A stretch of DNA of 31,306 bases, from positions 1 to 31,306 of the IMG/VR virus record IMGVR_UViG_3300035070_002215. The stretch is one strand, 5' to 3'. Positions 22,919-30,222 of this stretch are shown one piece after another. The DNA is from a virus. The notes below the pieces were generated by a model. The model ran no database searches, was not told the DNA's origin, and saw nothing but the letters and a program-made list of their open reading frames with translations. How positions within the stretch are numbered: position 1 is the first letter of the stretch; each line of letters opens with the position of its first letter. The position numbers and the translations under genes are program-made.

Positions 22919-24472
22919 ATGGAGGAGCAACTCTTAAAAATATTTGAGGGAAATTCTGAACTGTTCATCACTACCTCTCTTACTGGAGAGGTAGATGAAC
23001 GGGGCAAGACAGTAGGCCAAACACTCACGGTCCACGAACCAGTTACTCTCAAAATTTGGAAAGATCATTTAGATGGAACGAAACGTATAGGTATCAAACC
23101 TGAAAAGGATGATATGTGTAAATGGGGATGTATTGATATAGACCCACAAAGTTATAAAGATTATTCACAAAAAAAAGTTATAGATATTCTAAGAGATAAT
23201 CAATTACCCTTAATACCAGTCAGATCAAAATCAGGTGGTCTACATTTGTTTTTGTTTTTAGATAATTGGTATCCAGTAAAAGATGTTTTAAAAAAATTAA
23301 ATGAATGGAATAAAAATTTCTTTCAAGCGTTAGAAGTATTTCCTATGAATAAGTGCATGAACATGCCTTACTTTAATATGAATGCTACTACTGAATTTGC
23401 ATATAATGAATCTAACACTCCAGTAATGATAGGAACATTTGTTGAAATAATTAGAAATAAAACGTTATCATTAGATCAATTGCAAAATATTAAAGTTAAA
23501 GAATATGAGCCAGAAGAAGATTGGAAGCATTATCCACCGTGTGTTCAAAAGATGATTATGGACAAATGGTCTGGTAATCACCGTAACGATTTACTTTACA
23601 ATGTTGGTGTGCTTGAGATGAAAAAGTCAGATGGCAAAATTACAATAGATGAGATGAGAACTATTTTGCAAAAGAGAAATCAAGAAATATTTGTTACACC
23701 TATGGATACAAGAGAAGTAGAAAACTCTGTTGCAAGATCTGTAATTAAAAAAGATTACAATTATAAGTGTCCACCAAAGCTTGGTGCAATTACACCCATA
23801 TGTAATAAAGATTTATGTAAATTTAGAAAATTAGGTATAGGTTCACAAGTACCAGATTTAATAGATGACTTTGAAGATATAGAATTTATACGAAGTACAA
23901 AATCTATTGAATACTCATTTGTGTTTCAAGGAGAGAAAATTATTATTGGTCCAGAAGATATGAAAGATGAAAAATCTTTTAGAGTAAAATTACTTAGATA
24001 TGGAATCTATTGGATAACACTTCCTAGACCTAGAAGTGGACCATCTCCTTTTGAAATGCTTATGTCAACTATTGTAAAGAAAGCAGTTGAGAATGAGAAG
24101 ATGAAATTTGAAGATACACTTGGGGAAGAAAAATATAACTTTCTTAAAAAATTCTTTGAGAGCCATATTGAAGAAGATGACTTTGATAAGTTACAAGATA
24201 ATTATGTTGTCTTAGATTCTAAAACAAATGTATGTTATTTTAAAAAAATTACTTTTGAAAAATTTTTAGGTAATGATAAAACATTTAAAAGTGCAGCAGA
24301 AGCAATGCATTTGTTAGGTTGTGATCGAATAGATTACCATGAGGGAGTAAAAAATGTATGGTCAGTAGAGATGCCTAAATTTGTAGATTACAAAAAGGCA
24401 ACTAAACCAAAACAAACTAAAGCAGTATCGGAGATGGATGACGAATTCCACACAGGAAAGTTTAGAACTTAA
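22919..24472 (+). CDS. AEP-type DNA primase
   Basis: A 517-residue protein. WGCIDIDPQSY (Asp73-x-Asp75) and PVRSKSGGLHLFLFL (residues 100-114, S-x-S-G-G-x-H with His109) are the two signature motifs of archaeo-eukaryotic primases. NMPYFN and a Pro-Cys-Val segment follow, then a helical C-terminal primase domain (HRNDLLYNVGVLEMKK, ENSVARSVIKK) and a Cys cluster at 284, 295 and 300 that may bind zinc. The last 190 residues are charged and of unclear fold. It should make primers for the polymerase encoded at 27063. No ribosome site precedes ATG 22919; a purine-rich GGAGGAG follows directly after it. A strong hairpin lies in codons 15-28. Confidence 0.82.
   Translation: MEEQLLKIFEGNSELFITTSLTGEVDERGKTVGQTLTVHEPVTLKIWKDHLDGTKRIGIKPEKDDMCKWGCIDIDPQSYKDYSQKKVIDILRDNQLPLIPVRSKSGGLHLFLFLDNWYPVKDVLKKLNEWNKNFFQALEVFPMNKCMNMPYFNMNATTEFAYNESNTPVMIGTFVEIIRNKTLSLDQLQNIKVKEYEPEEDWKHYPPCVQKMIMDKWSGNHRNDLLYNVGVLEMKKSDGKITIDEMRTILQKRNQEIFVTPMDTREVENSVARSVIKKDYNYKCPPKLGAITPICNKDLCKFRKLGIGSQVPDLIDDFEDIEFIRSTKSIEYSFVFQGEKIIIGPEDMKDEKSFRVKLLRYGIYWITLPRPRSGPSPFEMLMSTIVKKAVENEKMKFEDTLGEEKYNFLKKFFESHIEEDDFDKLQDNYVVLDSKTNVCYFKKITFEKFLGNDKTFKSAAEAMHLLGCDRIDYHEGVKNVWSVEMPKFVDYKKATKPKQTKAVSEMDDEFHTGKFRT
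22961..23002. other. Long inverted repeat inside primase gene
   Basis: CTACCTCTC (22971-22979), a six-base loop, GAGAGGTAG (22986-22994) is a perfect 9-bp stem. It is extended by GTTCAT / ATGAAC (22963-22968 / 22995-23000) across a two-base bulge and by one further C-G and one T-G pair. There is no T-run, so this is not a normal terminator. Confidence 0.7.
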
Positions 24473-26081
24473 AATACTAAAAGAACTTTACCATAAGACA
24501 ATAAAAATCTTTGGTCCCCCCGGTACAGGTAAAACATATACCTTAATAGAAAAAGTTTTAAAAAGATATTTAAGAAGAGGTATTAGACCACAAGAAATAG
24601 CTTATTTATCTTTTACAAACAAAGCTGTTAACACTGCAGTAAAAAGAGCTATGGAGTCTTTTCCTAATTATACAACTGAAGATTTTTCTAGATTTAAAAC
24701 ATTACATACTTATTGTAGAAGATATTTTCCTGAAGAAGTATTTGATCCAAAAGATTGTACGATTGATTTTGCATTACAAACAAAAGTAATTAAGACTAGT
24801 GATAAAAGATTAGCTGATGATAACTTCATGTATAAAGATTGGTCACTTGGTGTTTATAGTAAAGCTAGGAATTTATTAATTAAACCAGAAGAAGCCTATA
24901 AATTAGAAAGTTATAAAAGAGATTCACTAACTGTATTTCTTAGAAAGATAAGCACCTATGAGCATTATAAAACTGGTGGGGGAGAAAGATCTTTTATTGA
25001 CTTTGATGATATGATTGAAAGGGCAATAAGAGAAATAGATTTTCCTCCATTAAAAGTTTTAATATTAGATGAAGCCCAAGATTGTACTCCATTGCAATGG
25101 TCAGTCATATATAAGATGGCACCTAAGGTAGATAGGATTTATTTAGCAGGAGATGATGATCAAGCTATATACAAATGGAATGGAGCTGATCCAAAATATT
25201 TTACAAAATTTTTTCCTGGTCGTAAGGTAAAACTTAGAAGGACTCAAAGATTTGGAGAAGCCATACATAGATTCTCACAAGTAATTAGAAGAGGAATAAA
25301 TGATAGTGAAGAAAAAGAATATTTACCTGGTGGTACAAAAGGATATGTTAAAGCTTATCTATCATTTAAAGAAATACCTTTTGAAAATTTTAATGAGGAT
25401 TGGTACATACTTGGCAGAATTAATGAGACTGTAAATGAATTAAGAATGTTAGCTAAAGATGCTGGACTATATTACAAAGACAATAAGGGTACAAAATGTT
25501 TTGATCAAAGACAATGGGAATCAATTAAAGCATGGACAACAATTTCAAAAGGTAAAAAAATAGATAAGAAAGCAGCTCGTAATATGTATAAGCATATAAG
25601 AGAACTTGAAGACCCGGCTTATAGATTAGATAAATTTTGGAGAGCAGAGCCTGATTTAAAAGAATATGATTTTCAAACATTAAAAGAATGGTGTGGCCTT
25701 ACATTAGAAGATAATCAAAAAACTAAACCATGGTATTGGATATTGAGAAGAAATTTTAAACCAAGACAAGTAAGACATTTTATAAGGTTACTTAGAAGAT
25801 ATGGTCAAAAAGAATTAGATAAAGATCCACTTATAACTATAGATACAATTCATTCTGTTAAAGGTGGAGAGGCGAATCATGTTGTATTATATAGTAAAGG
25901 TAATTATCCATCTGATTACAAAAATAAGAATAAACAAGAAAAAAGTGATGAACGTAAGGTTTGGTATACTGGAGTTACAAGAGCAAGAAAAACTTTACAT
26001 TTGTTAAGAACTGATTATAAGTTTAACTATCCTATTGGACAAGATTATTTAATTTATGTGCAAGAAAAAAATGACAAATAA
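24438..26081 (+). CDS. UvrD/Rep-type superfamily 1 DNA helicase
   Basis: A 547-residue protein overlapping the primase gene by 35 nt. Motifs: IFGPPGTGKTYTLI (Walker A, Lys32), IAYLSFTNKAV (Ia), SFIDFDDMI, VLILDEAQDCTPLQW (Walker B, Asp211-Glu212), LAGDDDQAIYKWNGAD (III), LRRTQRFG (IV), ITIDTIHSVKGGEANHVVL (V) and VWYTGVTRARKTLHLL (VI). All SF1A motifs are intact; the 1B/2B domains are short compared with UvrD (about 720 residues). It should unwind DNA 3' to 5' at the phage fork. Tight overlap with the primase suggests the two are made in fixed proportion. Confidence 0.9.
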   Translation: MTNSTQESLELKILKELYHKTIKIFGPPGTGKTYTLIEKVLKRYLRRGIRPQEIAYLSFTNKAVNTAVKRAMESFPNYTTEDFSRFKTLHTYCRRYFPEEVFDPKDCTIDFALQTKVIKTSDKRLADDNFMYKDWSLGVYSKARNLLIKPEEAYKLESYKRDSLTVFLRKISTYEHYKTGGGERSFIDFDDMIERAIREIDFPPLKVLILDEAQDCTPLQWSVIYKMAPKVDRIYLAGDDDQAIYKWNGADPKYFTKFFPGRKVKLRRTQRFGEAIHRFSQVIRRGINDSEEKEYLPGGTKGYVKAYLSFKEIPFENFNEDWYILGRINETVNELRMLAKDAGLYYKDNKGTKCFDQRQWESIKAWTTISKGKKIDKKAARNMYKHIRELEDPAYRLDKFWRAEPDLKEYDFQTLKEWCGLTLEDNQKTKPWYWILRRNFKPRQVRHFIRLLRRYGQKELDKDPLITIDTIHSVKGGEANHVVLYSKGNYPSDYKNKNKQEKSDERKVWYTGVTRARKTLHLLRTDYKFNYPIGQDYLIYVQEKNDK

Positions 26082-26334
26082 AAATATCTTTGATGAAAGT
26101 TTTCCAGATGACAAACAAGTAGGAGGATCACATTATAAGCAATTTGTAATTCAACCTTGGACATTTATAAGAAAAAATAATTTAAACCCACTACAAGCAA
26201 ATATAATTAAATATGTATGTAGATATTTATTAAAAGGAGATCCTTTGCAAGATTTAGAAAAAATCAAACATTATTGCGATTTAGAAATAAAACATCTCAA
26301 AGATAGATTGGATGATAAAAAAACAAAAAATTAA
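26071..26334 (+). CDS. DUF3310 protein
   Basis: From ATG 26071 the protein has 87 residues; an ATG at 26056 would add five. VGGSHYKQFVIQPWTFIRKN, LQANIIKYVCRYLLKGDPLQ and DLEKIKHYCDLEI are the hallmarks of DUF3310, a family common in phages and sometimes labelled nucleotide kinase-like; it is usually found among replication and nucleotide genes. No function is established. It overlaps the helicase gene by 11 nt. Confidence 0.85.
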   Translation: MTNKNIFDESFPDDKQVGGSHYKQFVIQPWTFIRKNNLNPLQANIIKYVCRYLLKGDPLQDLEKIKHYCDLEIKHLKDRLDDKKTKN

Positions 26335-26485
26335 ATGTTCAAAGTGTAAAAAGAATGCAGTTATTATTGAAAACAAAATTTATTATTGTGGTCGTTGTGC
26401 TGTCGACCATTTTATTGCAAGGGTGCACAAGAGACTTAGATCTAAACCCATATTCAACAATAGTAAGGATGATGTTAAAACATGA
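26312..26485 (+). CDS. Small zinc-ribbon protein
   Basis: A 57-residue ORF. KCSKCKKNAVIIENKIYYCG followed by RCA has two C-x-x-C pairs (Cys9/12, Cys26/29) spaced as in a single zinc ribbon, followed by a basic helix (IARVHKRLRSK). It overlaps the DUF3310 gene by 23 nt and its TGA is shared with the next start as ATGA, which supports expression. Such small ribbons bind DNA, RNA or a protein partner such as RNA polymerase; which applies here is unknown. Confidence 0.7.
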   Translation: MIKKQKIKCSKCKKNAVIIENKIYYCGRCAVDHFIARVHKRLRSKPIFNNSKDDVKT

Positions 26486-27063
26486 GTAAATTTTATTATT
26501 TTGGTCCGTTGCTTTATCATACAAAAATTAATAAGGAAGATTTAGTCCATATGGAAAAACTATGTCAAAAAGATCCTAAAAAACATCATGTAAAAGAATT
26601 AGCAGGTCATATTGATGATGAGTTTAGAATAGATGCATTTAAGTTATCAAGTATTTTAAATGAATATTTTTTCGACTATTCATCTACTTATCAAAATTTT
26701 TATGGTGAGGGATTGCCAAATTTTAGAATCAAAACTGCTTGGGTAAACTTTATGAAAGCTGGTGATTTTAACCCTCCTCATGTACATACAGGTGATCTTT
26801 CAGCTGTAATTTTTTTAAATGTCCCAGACAAATTAAAAGAAGAAAATAAAATTCATCAACAAAAAGGTGTAAATAGTAAGGGTCCTGGATCTTTAATTTT
26901 TAGAACTGGTTTACACAGACCATTCTATCATACTGGTGCAGAATTTTTTCCTGAAGAAGGAGACATGTTTATTTTTCCTGCAAGTTTAACTCATTGGGTT
27001 TTTCCTTTTAAAAGTGATTCAGAAAGAATATCAATTGCTTTCAATGTGGAGTTTGAAAGATAA
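26482..27063 (+). CDS. Putative 2OG-Fe(II) oxygenase (PF13759-like)
   Basis: A 193-residue protein between ATGA and TAATG overlaps. AWVNFMKAGDFNPPHVHTGD holds His100-x-His102; LSAVIFLNVP and GPGSLIFRTG follow; EEGDMFIFPASLTHWVFPF holds His171; RISIAFN holds Arg182. This is the same family order as the gene at 10293, but sequence identity is low outside these motifs, so it was probably acquired separately or is an old duplicate. It lies directly before the DNA polymerase gene. T4-like cyanophages also carry such oxygenases in replication regions. Substrate unknown. Confidence 0.8.
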   Translation: MSKFYYFGPLLYHTKINKEDLVHMEKLCQKDPKKHHVKELAGHIDDEFRIDAFKLSSILNEYFFDYSSTYQNFYGEGLPNFRIKTAWVNFMKAGDFNPPHVHTGDLSAVIFLNVPDKLKEENKIHQQKGVNSKGPGSLIFRTGLHRPFYHTGAEFFPEEGDMFIFPASLTHWVFPFKSDSERISIAFNVEFER

Positions 27064-28934
27064 TGAACGGTTTACAACTTACATTAACTTTTAAAAAATC
27101 TATGTGGAATACACCTAGTGAATATAAAGATTTATCACATTACAAAGAAATAGCTATTGACCTAGAAACTAGAGACGATGGTATTAATCAAAGACTTGGA
27201 GCTGGTTGGGCTTTAGGTAAAGGAGAGATTGTAGGCTTTGCAGTAGCAGTGGATGGTTGGAAAGGTTATTTTCCTTTTGGACATTTAGGTGGTGGCAACA
27301 TGATACCTGAACAAGTAAAAAAATATATGAAGGATGTGTGTGCATTACCATCAACTAAAATTTTTCACAATGCCCAGTACGATGTAGGTTGGTTAGAAGC
27401 ATCTGGTATCACGGTCAACGGACCTATTGTAGATACTATGATAGCAGCAGCACTGATAGATGAGAATAGGTTTTCATATTCTTTAAATGCATTATCAGTG
27501 GATTATCTAAATGAAATAAAAGCAGAAACAGAATTAAGAGAAGCTGCAGCAGCTCATGGTATAGATCCTAAAGCAGAGATGTGGAAATTACCAGCAGAAC
27601 ATGTTGGATATTATGCAGAGCAAGATGCAGAATTAACTTTAAAATTATGGCAAAGATTTAAACATGAAATAGCTCAACAGAGCTTAACTACTGTATGGGA
27701 AATGGAACAGCAATTGCTTCCGATGTTAATAAAGATGCGTCAGCGAGGTGTGAAAGTGCAAGTGGAAAAAGCTGAATCATTACAAAAAGAAATGAAGATC
27801 CAAGAAAAAGAAATACTACTGGCCATAAAAAAAGAATCAGGAATAGAAGTAGACATTTGGGCATCACGCCAGATTGCCAAAGCTTTTGACAAGTTGAAGT
27901 TAGAATACCCAAGAACTGAAAAAACAAAAGAACCTTCCTTTACACAAAATTGGTTGATTAATAATAAAAACAAAATAGCACAATTGATTGTAAGTGCAAG
28001 AGAAGTGAATAAATTTCATGGAACTTTTTTATCTTCAATCATGAAGTACCAAGTCAAAGGTAGGATTCATGGAGAGATAAATCAATTAAGAGGAGACAAT
28101 GGTGGTACAGTATCTGGAAGACTATCAATGAGTAATCCAAATTTACAACAAGTACCAGCTAGAAATAAAGATTTCGGACCTAAGATAAGAAGCTTATTTA
28201 TACCAGAAGAGGGCTATAAATGGGGAAGTTTTGATTATTCTCAACAAGAACCCAGAATGACTGTGCATTATGCAGCATCTATTGGTGATGGTTATGAAGG
28301 ATCAAATGAATTAGTTGAAGCATATCAAAATGCTAGTGCCGACTTTCATCAAACTGTTGCAGATCTGGTTGGTATTGAAAGGACTCAAGCAAAAACAATT
28401 GGCTTAGGTTTAATGTATGGAATGGGTAAAAATAAATTAGCTATTTCACTGGGAGTATCTAAACAAGAAGCCGATGAATTAATAATTAAATATAATAAAA
28501 AAGTCCCTTTTGTAAAAAAATTATCTGATAGATGTAAATACGCAGCAGATGAAAAAGGAGTTATAAGAACTAAAAAGGGTAGAAAATGTAGATTTGATAT
28601 GTGGGAAACAAGAGACTTTGGTTTACATATTGCAGAAAAATATGAAGATGCAGTTGCTAAATATGGTAAAGATAATATCAAAAGAGCTTACACATACAAA
28701 GCTTTAAATAGATTAATTCAAGGATCTTCTGCAGATCAAACAAAACAATCAATGTTAGATTGTTTTAAAGCTGGTCACTTACCAATGTTACAAATACATG
28801 ATGAATTGTGTTTTAACATTAAGGACGACAACCATGCAAAAGAAATACAAAAAATTATGCAGAATGCTATAGAATTTAAAGTACCGAGTGTAGTTGATTA
28901 TGGTTTAGGAAAGAGTTGGGGTGATGCTAAGTAG
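27063..28934 (+). CDS. polA: Family A DNA polymerase with 3'-5' exonuclease
   Basis: A 623-residue replicative polymerase. Exonuclease: Exo I IAIDLETRDDG (Asp33, Glu35), Exo II FHNAQYDVGWL (Asn103, Asp107) and Exo III YYAEQDAELT (Tyr184, Asp188) are intact, so proofreading is expected. Polymerase: motif A WGSFDYSQQEPRMTVHYA (Asp391), motif B RTQAKTIGLGLMYGMG (Lys444, Leu448, Tyr452) and motif C LQIHDELCF (Asp580). There is no N-terminal 5' nuclease domain, as usual for phages. The residue matching E. coli Phe762 is Leu448, a known variable position in viral polymerases. It starts in a TAATG overlap with the oxygenase gene. The last residues run into a homing endonuclease gene, but the polymerase ends normally. 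Confidence 0.95.
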   Translation: MNGLQLTLTFKKSMWNTPSEYKDLSHYKEIAIDLETRDDGINQRLGAGWALGKGEIVGFAVAVDGWKGYFPFGHLGGGNMIPEQVKKYMKDVCALPSTKIFHNAQYDVGWLEASGITVNGPIVDTMIAAALIDENRFSYSLNALSVDYLNEIKAETELREAAAAHGIDPKAEMWKLPAEHVGYYAEQDAELTLKLWQRFKHEIAQQSLTTVWEMEQQLLPMLIKMRQRGVKVQVEKAESLQKEMKIQEKEILLAIKKESGIEVDIWASRQIAKAFDKLKLEYPRTEKTKEPSFTQNWLINNKNKIAQLIVSAREVNKFHGTFLSSIMKYQVKGRIHGEINQLRGDNGGTVSGRLSMSNPNLQQVPARNKDFGPKIRSLFIPEEGYKWGSFDYSQQEPRMTVHYAASIGDGYEGSNELVEAYQNASADFHQTVADLVGIERTQAKTIGLGLMYGMGKNKLAISLGVSKQEADELIIKYNKKVPFVKKLSDRCKYAADEKGVIRTKKGRKCRFDMWETRDFGLHIAEKYEDAVAKYGKDNIKRAYTYKALNRLIQGSSADQTKQSMLDCFKAGHLPMLQIHDELCFNIKDDNHAKEIQKIMQNAIEFKVPSVVDYGLGKSWGDAK

Positions 28935-29352
28935 TAATAAACCACATACAAACCAAGATATGATTGGATATGCAGCAGGACTTTTTGATGGAGAAGGTAA
29001 TATAAATTATGCACAATATAATTGTAAAAATCAATCAGGTAAAATTTATAAAAAATGGAATATAGCTATGGAAATAGCAATGACTGATTTAGATTGTATA
29101 AAAAATTTTTATGATATTGTTAAAGTTGGGTCTATACACTTTAAGGGTATAGGTAAAGGTTCATTAGGTAAGAAAGATCAATGGAGATGGAGATGTTCTC
29201 ATCAGAAAGCACTGTACCTTGCTAAATTATTTTTACCTTATGCAGTAGCTAAAAGAAAAAAGTTGTTTAAAATAATAAATCATTATGAGTTTAAAAAGCC
29301 GACAGATGCCCTAAGTAAAAAGTTTCCTTTTATAAAATTTAAGAAAAATTAA
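28924..29352 (+). CDS. LAGLIDADG homing endonuclease (single motif)
   Basis: From ATG 28924 the protein has 142 residues (GTG 28921 is the alternative) and overlaps the polymerase stop by 11 nt. MIGYAAGLFDGEGNINYAQY is a classic LAGLIDADG helix with its catalytic acidic residue in FDGEG. The pattern AMEIAMTDLDCIKNFYDIV, WRWRCSHQKALYLAKLFLPY and KRKKLFKIINHYEF fits the rest of a single-motif enzyme, which acts as a dimer. It cuts a specific DNA site and spreads by copying itself. It is free-standing, not inside an intron or intein: the polymerase frame is intact. Confidence 0.85.
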   Translation: MLSSNKPHTNQDMIGYAAGLFDGEGNINYAQYNCKNQSGKIYKKWNIAMEIAMTDLDCIKNFYDIVKVGSIHFKGIGKGSLGKKDQWRWRCSHQKALYLAKLFLPYAVAKRKKLFKIINHYEFKKPTDALSKKFPFIKFKKN

Positions 29353-29374
29353 CTAGCAGCAGCTAAATTTTCTT
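29341..29374. terminator. Weak bidirectional terminator candidate
   Basis: At the meeting point of the convergent homing endonuclease and minus-strand operon, AAGAAAAATT and AATTTTCTT (nearly complementary arms) flank TAGC-AGCA-GCTA. Each strand has a T-rich arm after the core. The pairing is imperfect and mostly A-T. Confidence 0.28.
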
Positions 29375-29531
29375 GTACATCTTGATATTTGATCGCATTT
29401 CTTTTTGATCTAATATCACTTTCTATTTTAAGCATATCAACTGTACATAACCCATTAGTCATAAGATCAGCTGACCACTTATTTTCAAGTTCTTGAAGTT
29501 CTTTCAATAACTTTATTTTTTCAGGACTCAT
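29349..29531 (-). CDS. Small helical protein, unknown (minus-strand operon)
   Basis: A 60-residue protein, last of four minus-strand genes, starting in an ATGA overlap with its upstream neighbour. It is almost entirely helical and charged (EKIKLLKELQELENKWSADL, then MLKIESDIRSKRNAI), consistent with a short coiled-coil, and ends NLAAAS. No family recognised. It ends within 4 nt of the convergent homing endonuclease gene. Confidence 0.6.
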   Translation of the reverse strand: MSPEKIKLLKELQELENKWSADLMTNGLCTVDMLKIESDIRSKRNAIKYQDVQENLAAAS

Positions 29532-29713
29532 TTAAGTTCCTCATAAGTTATGTGAACCCTAGCATTCCCGGTGAAACCATCTTCGATTATTTCAACCTTA
29601 CCTTGGTCCACTTGTTCTGACAAATTCAATATCGCTTCATTACAGTTTGCAGCTTTAACAACTTGGTCTATTTGCTGCCCTCCCATACTTGCTCTGATAC
29701 GATAAGCCGTCAT
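29528..29713 (-). CDS. Small unknown protein (minus-strand operon)
   Basis: A 61-residue protein between two 4-nt ATGA overlaps. It begins TAYRIRASMGGQQIDQVVKA, then a helix (CNEAILNLSEQVDQ), a strand (KVEIIEDG) and ends RVHITYEELK; a small alpha/beta fold of the kind used by regulatory or inhibitor proteins. No match recognised and no secretion signal. Confidence 0.6.
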   Translation of the reverse strand: MTAYRIRASMGGQQIDQVVKAANCNEAILNLSEQVDQGKVEIIEDGFTGNARVHITYEELK

Positions 29714-29970
29714 AAGATATTATAAGATATTTCAAAGGAATGGTCAACATTGTACCCCTCACTGTCAATAGCCATACAATGTACTCTATAATGGTCCATA
29801 AAGCCCCCTAATTCTTCAATCTTATCTCTGTTAGACCTTCCTACACTAATAGCCTTTTCTCTGCATATGGTGGCATCTGAGAGATTATCTACAAGATATT
29901 GTGTGCACTGAGTACCAACATCATGAAAATTCCAACACATACTACCTAATAATATAAATTTAATTATCAT
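29710..29970 (-). CDS. Probable exported small Cys protein (minus-strand operon)
   Basis: An 86-residue protein. It begins MIIKFILLGSMCW, a short hydrophobic start that could be a signal peptide, though short. The mature part has cysteines at 22, 36 and 65 and the pattern C...NLSDATIC......KIEELG.....YRVHC. The gene upstream (29967-30179) has the same pattern and cysteine spacing, so the two are probably related. Function unknown; three or four cysteines in an exported protein suggest disulfides in the periplasm. Confidence 0.55.
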   Translation of the reverse strand: MIIKFILLGSMCWNFHDVGTQCTQYLVDNLSDATICREKAISVGRSNRDKIEELGGFMDHYRVHCMAIDSEGYNVDHSFEISYNIL

Positions 29971-30179
29971 ATTGTGTTAAGAGGTTTACAAGCAAAAGTA
30001 GTATAGATTTTAAATTCATTAATTTTATCGATACCTATTTCTTCAATTTTTTCAATAGCTTTATTATAACCCATGATTTGACAAGAATATAAATCATCGA
30101 ATTCATAAGGAAAAGTATATGGTGGCACACATACACTATCCATCATAGAGCACAAGGTTATTGTTAATAAATATTTCAT
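29967..30179 (-). CDS. Probable exported small Cys protein (minus-strand operon)
   Basis: A 70-residue protein, first of the minus-strand set. MKYLLTITLCSMMDS is a short basic-then-hydrophobic leader; the mature part has cysteines at 17, 33 and 64, with FDDLYSCQIMGYNKAIEKIE and IYTTFACKPL. The arrangement resembles the next gene. No lipobox of the usual L-A-G-C type is clear. Start ATG 30179 has no strong ribosome site. Export to the host periplasm, perhaps to alter the envelope or block other phages, is a hypothesis from the leader and cysteines only. Confidence 0.55.
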   Translation of the reverse strand: MKYLLTITLCSMMDSVCVPPYTFPYEFDDLYSCQIMGYNKAIEKIEEIGIDKINEFKIYTTFACKPLNTI

Positions 30180-30186
30180 AATTTAT

Positions 30187-30215
30187 TTGACTTTACTTTT
30201 TATCCCATATATTTA
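30187..30215 (+). promoter_or_regulatory. Sigma70-type promoter candidate for small-gene operon
   Basis: TTGACT (30187-30192) is a near-consensus -35. A TATATT at 30208-30213 gives a 15-base spacer and TATTTA at 30210-30215 gives 17. It lies in the 43-base gap between divergent genes. The -10 is so close to ATG 30223 that the transcript would have almost no leader. Confidence 0.5.
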
Positions 30216-30222
30216 AGAGTTT

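Noticed and set aside
26339-26524. Minus-strand ORF of 61 codons
   Set aside because: It lies opposite the zinc-ribbon gene, which has C-x-x-C pairs and ATGA coupling.
27688-28681. Minus-strand ORFs across the polymerase gene
   Set aside because: All lie opposite conserved polymerase and exonuclease motifs; shadows.
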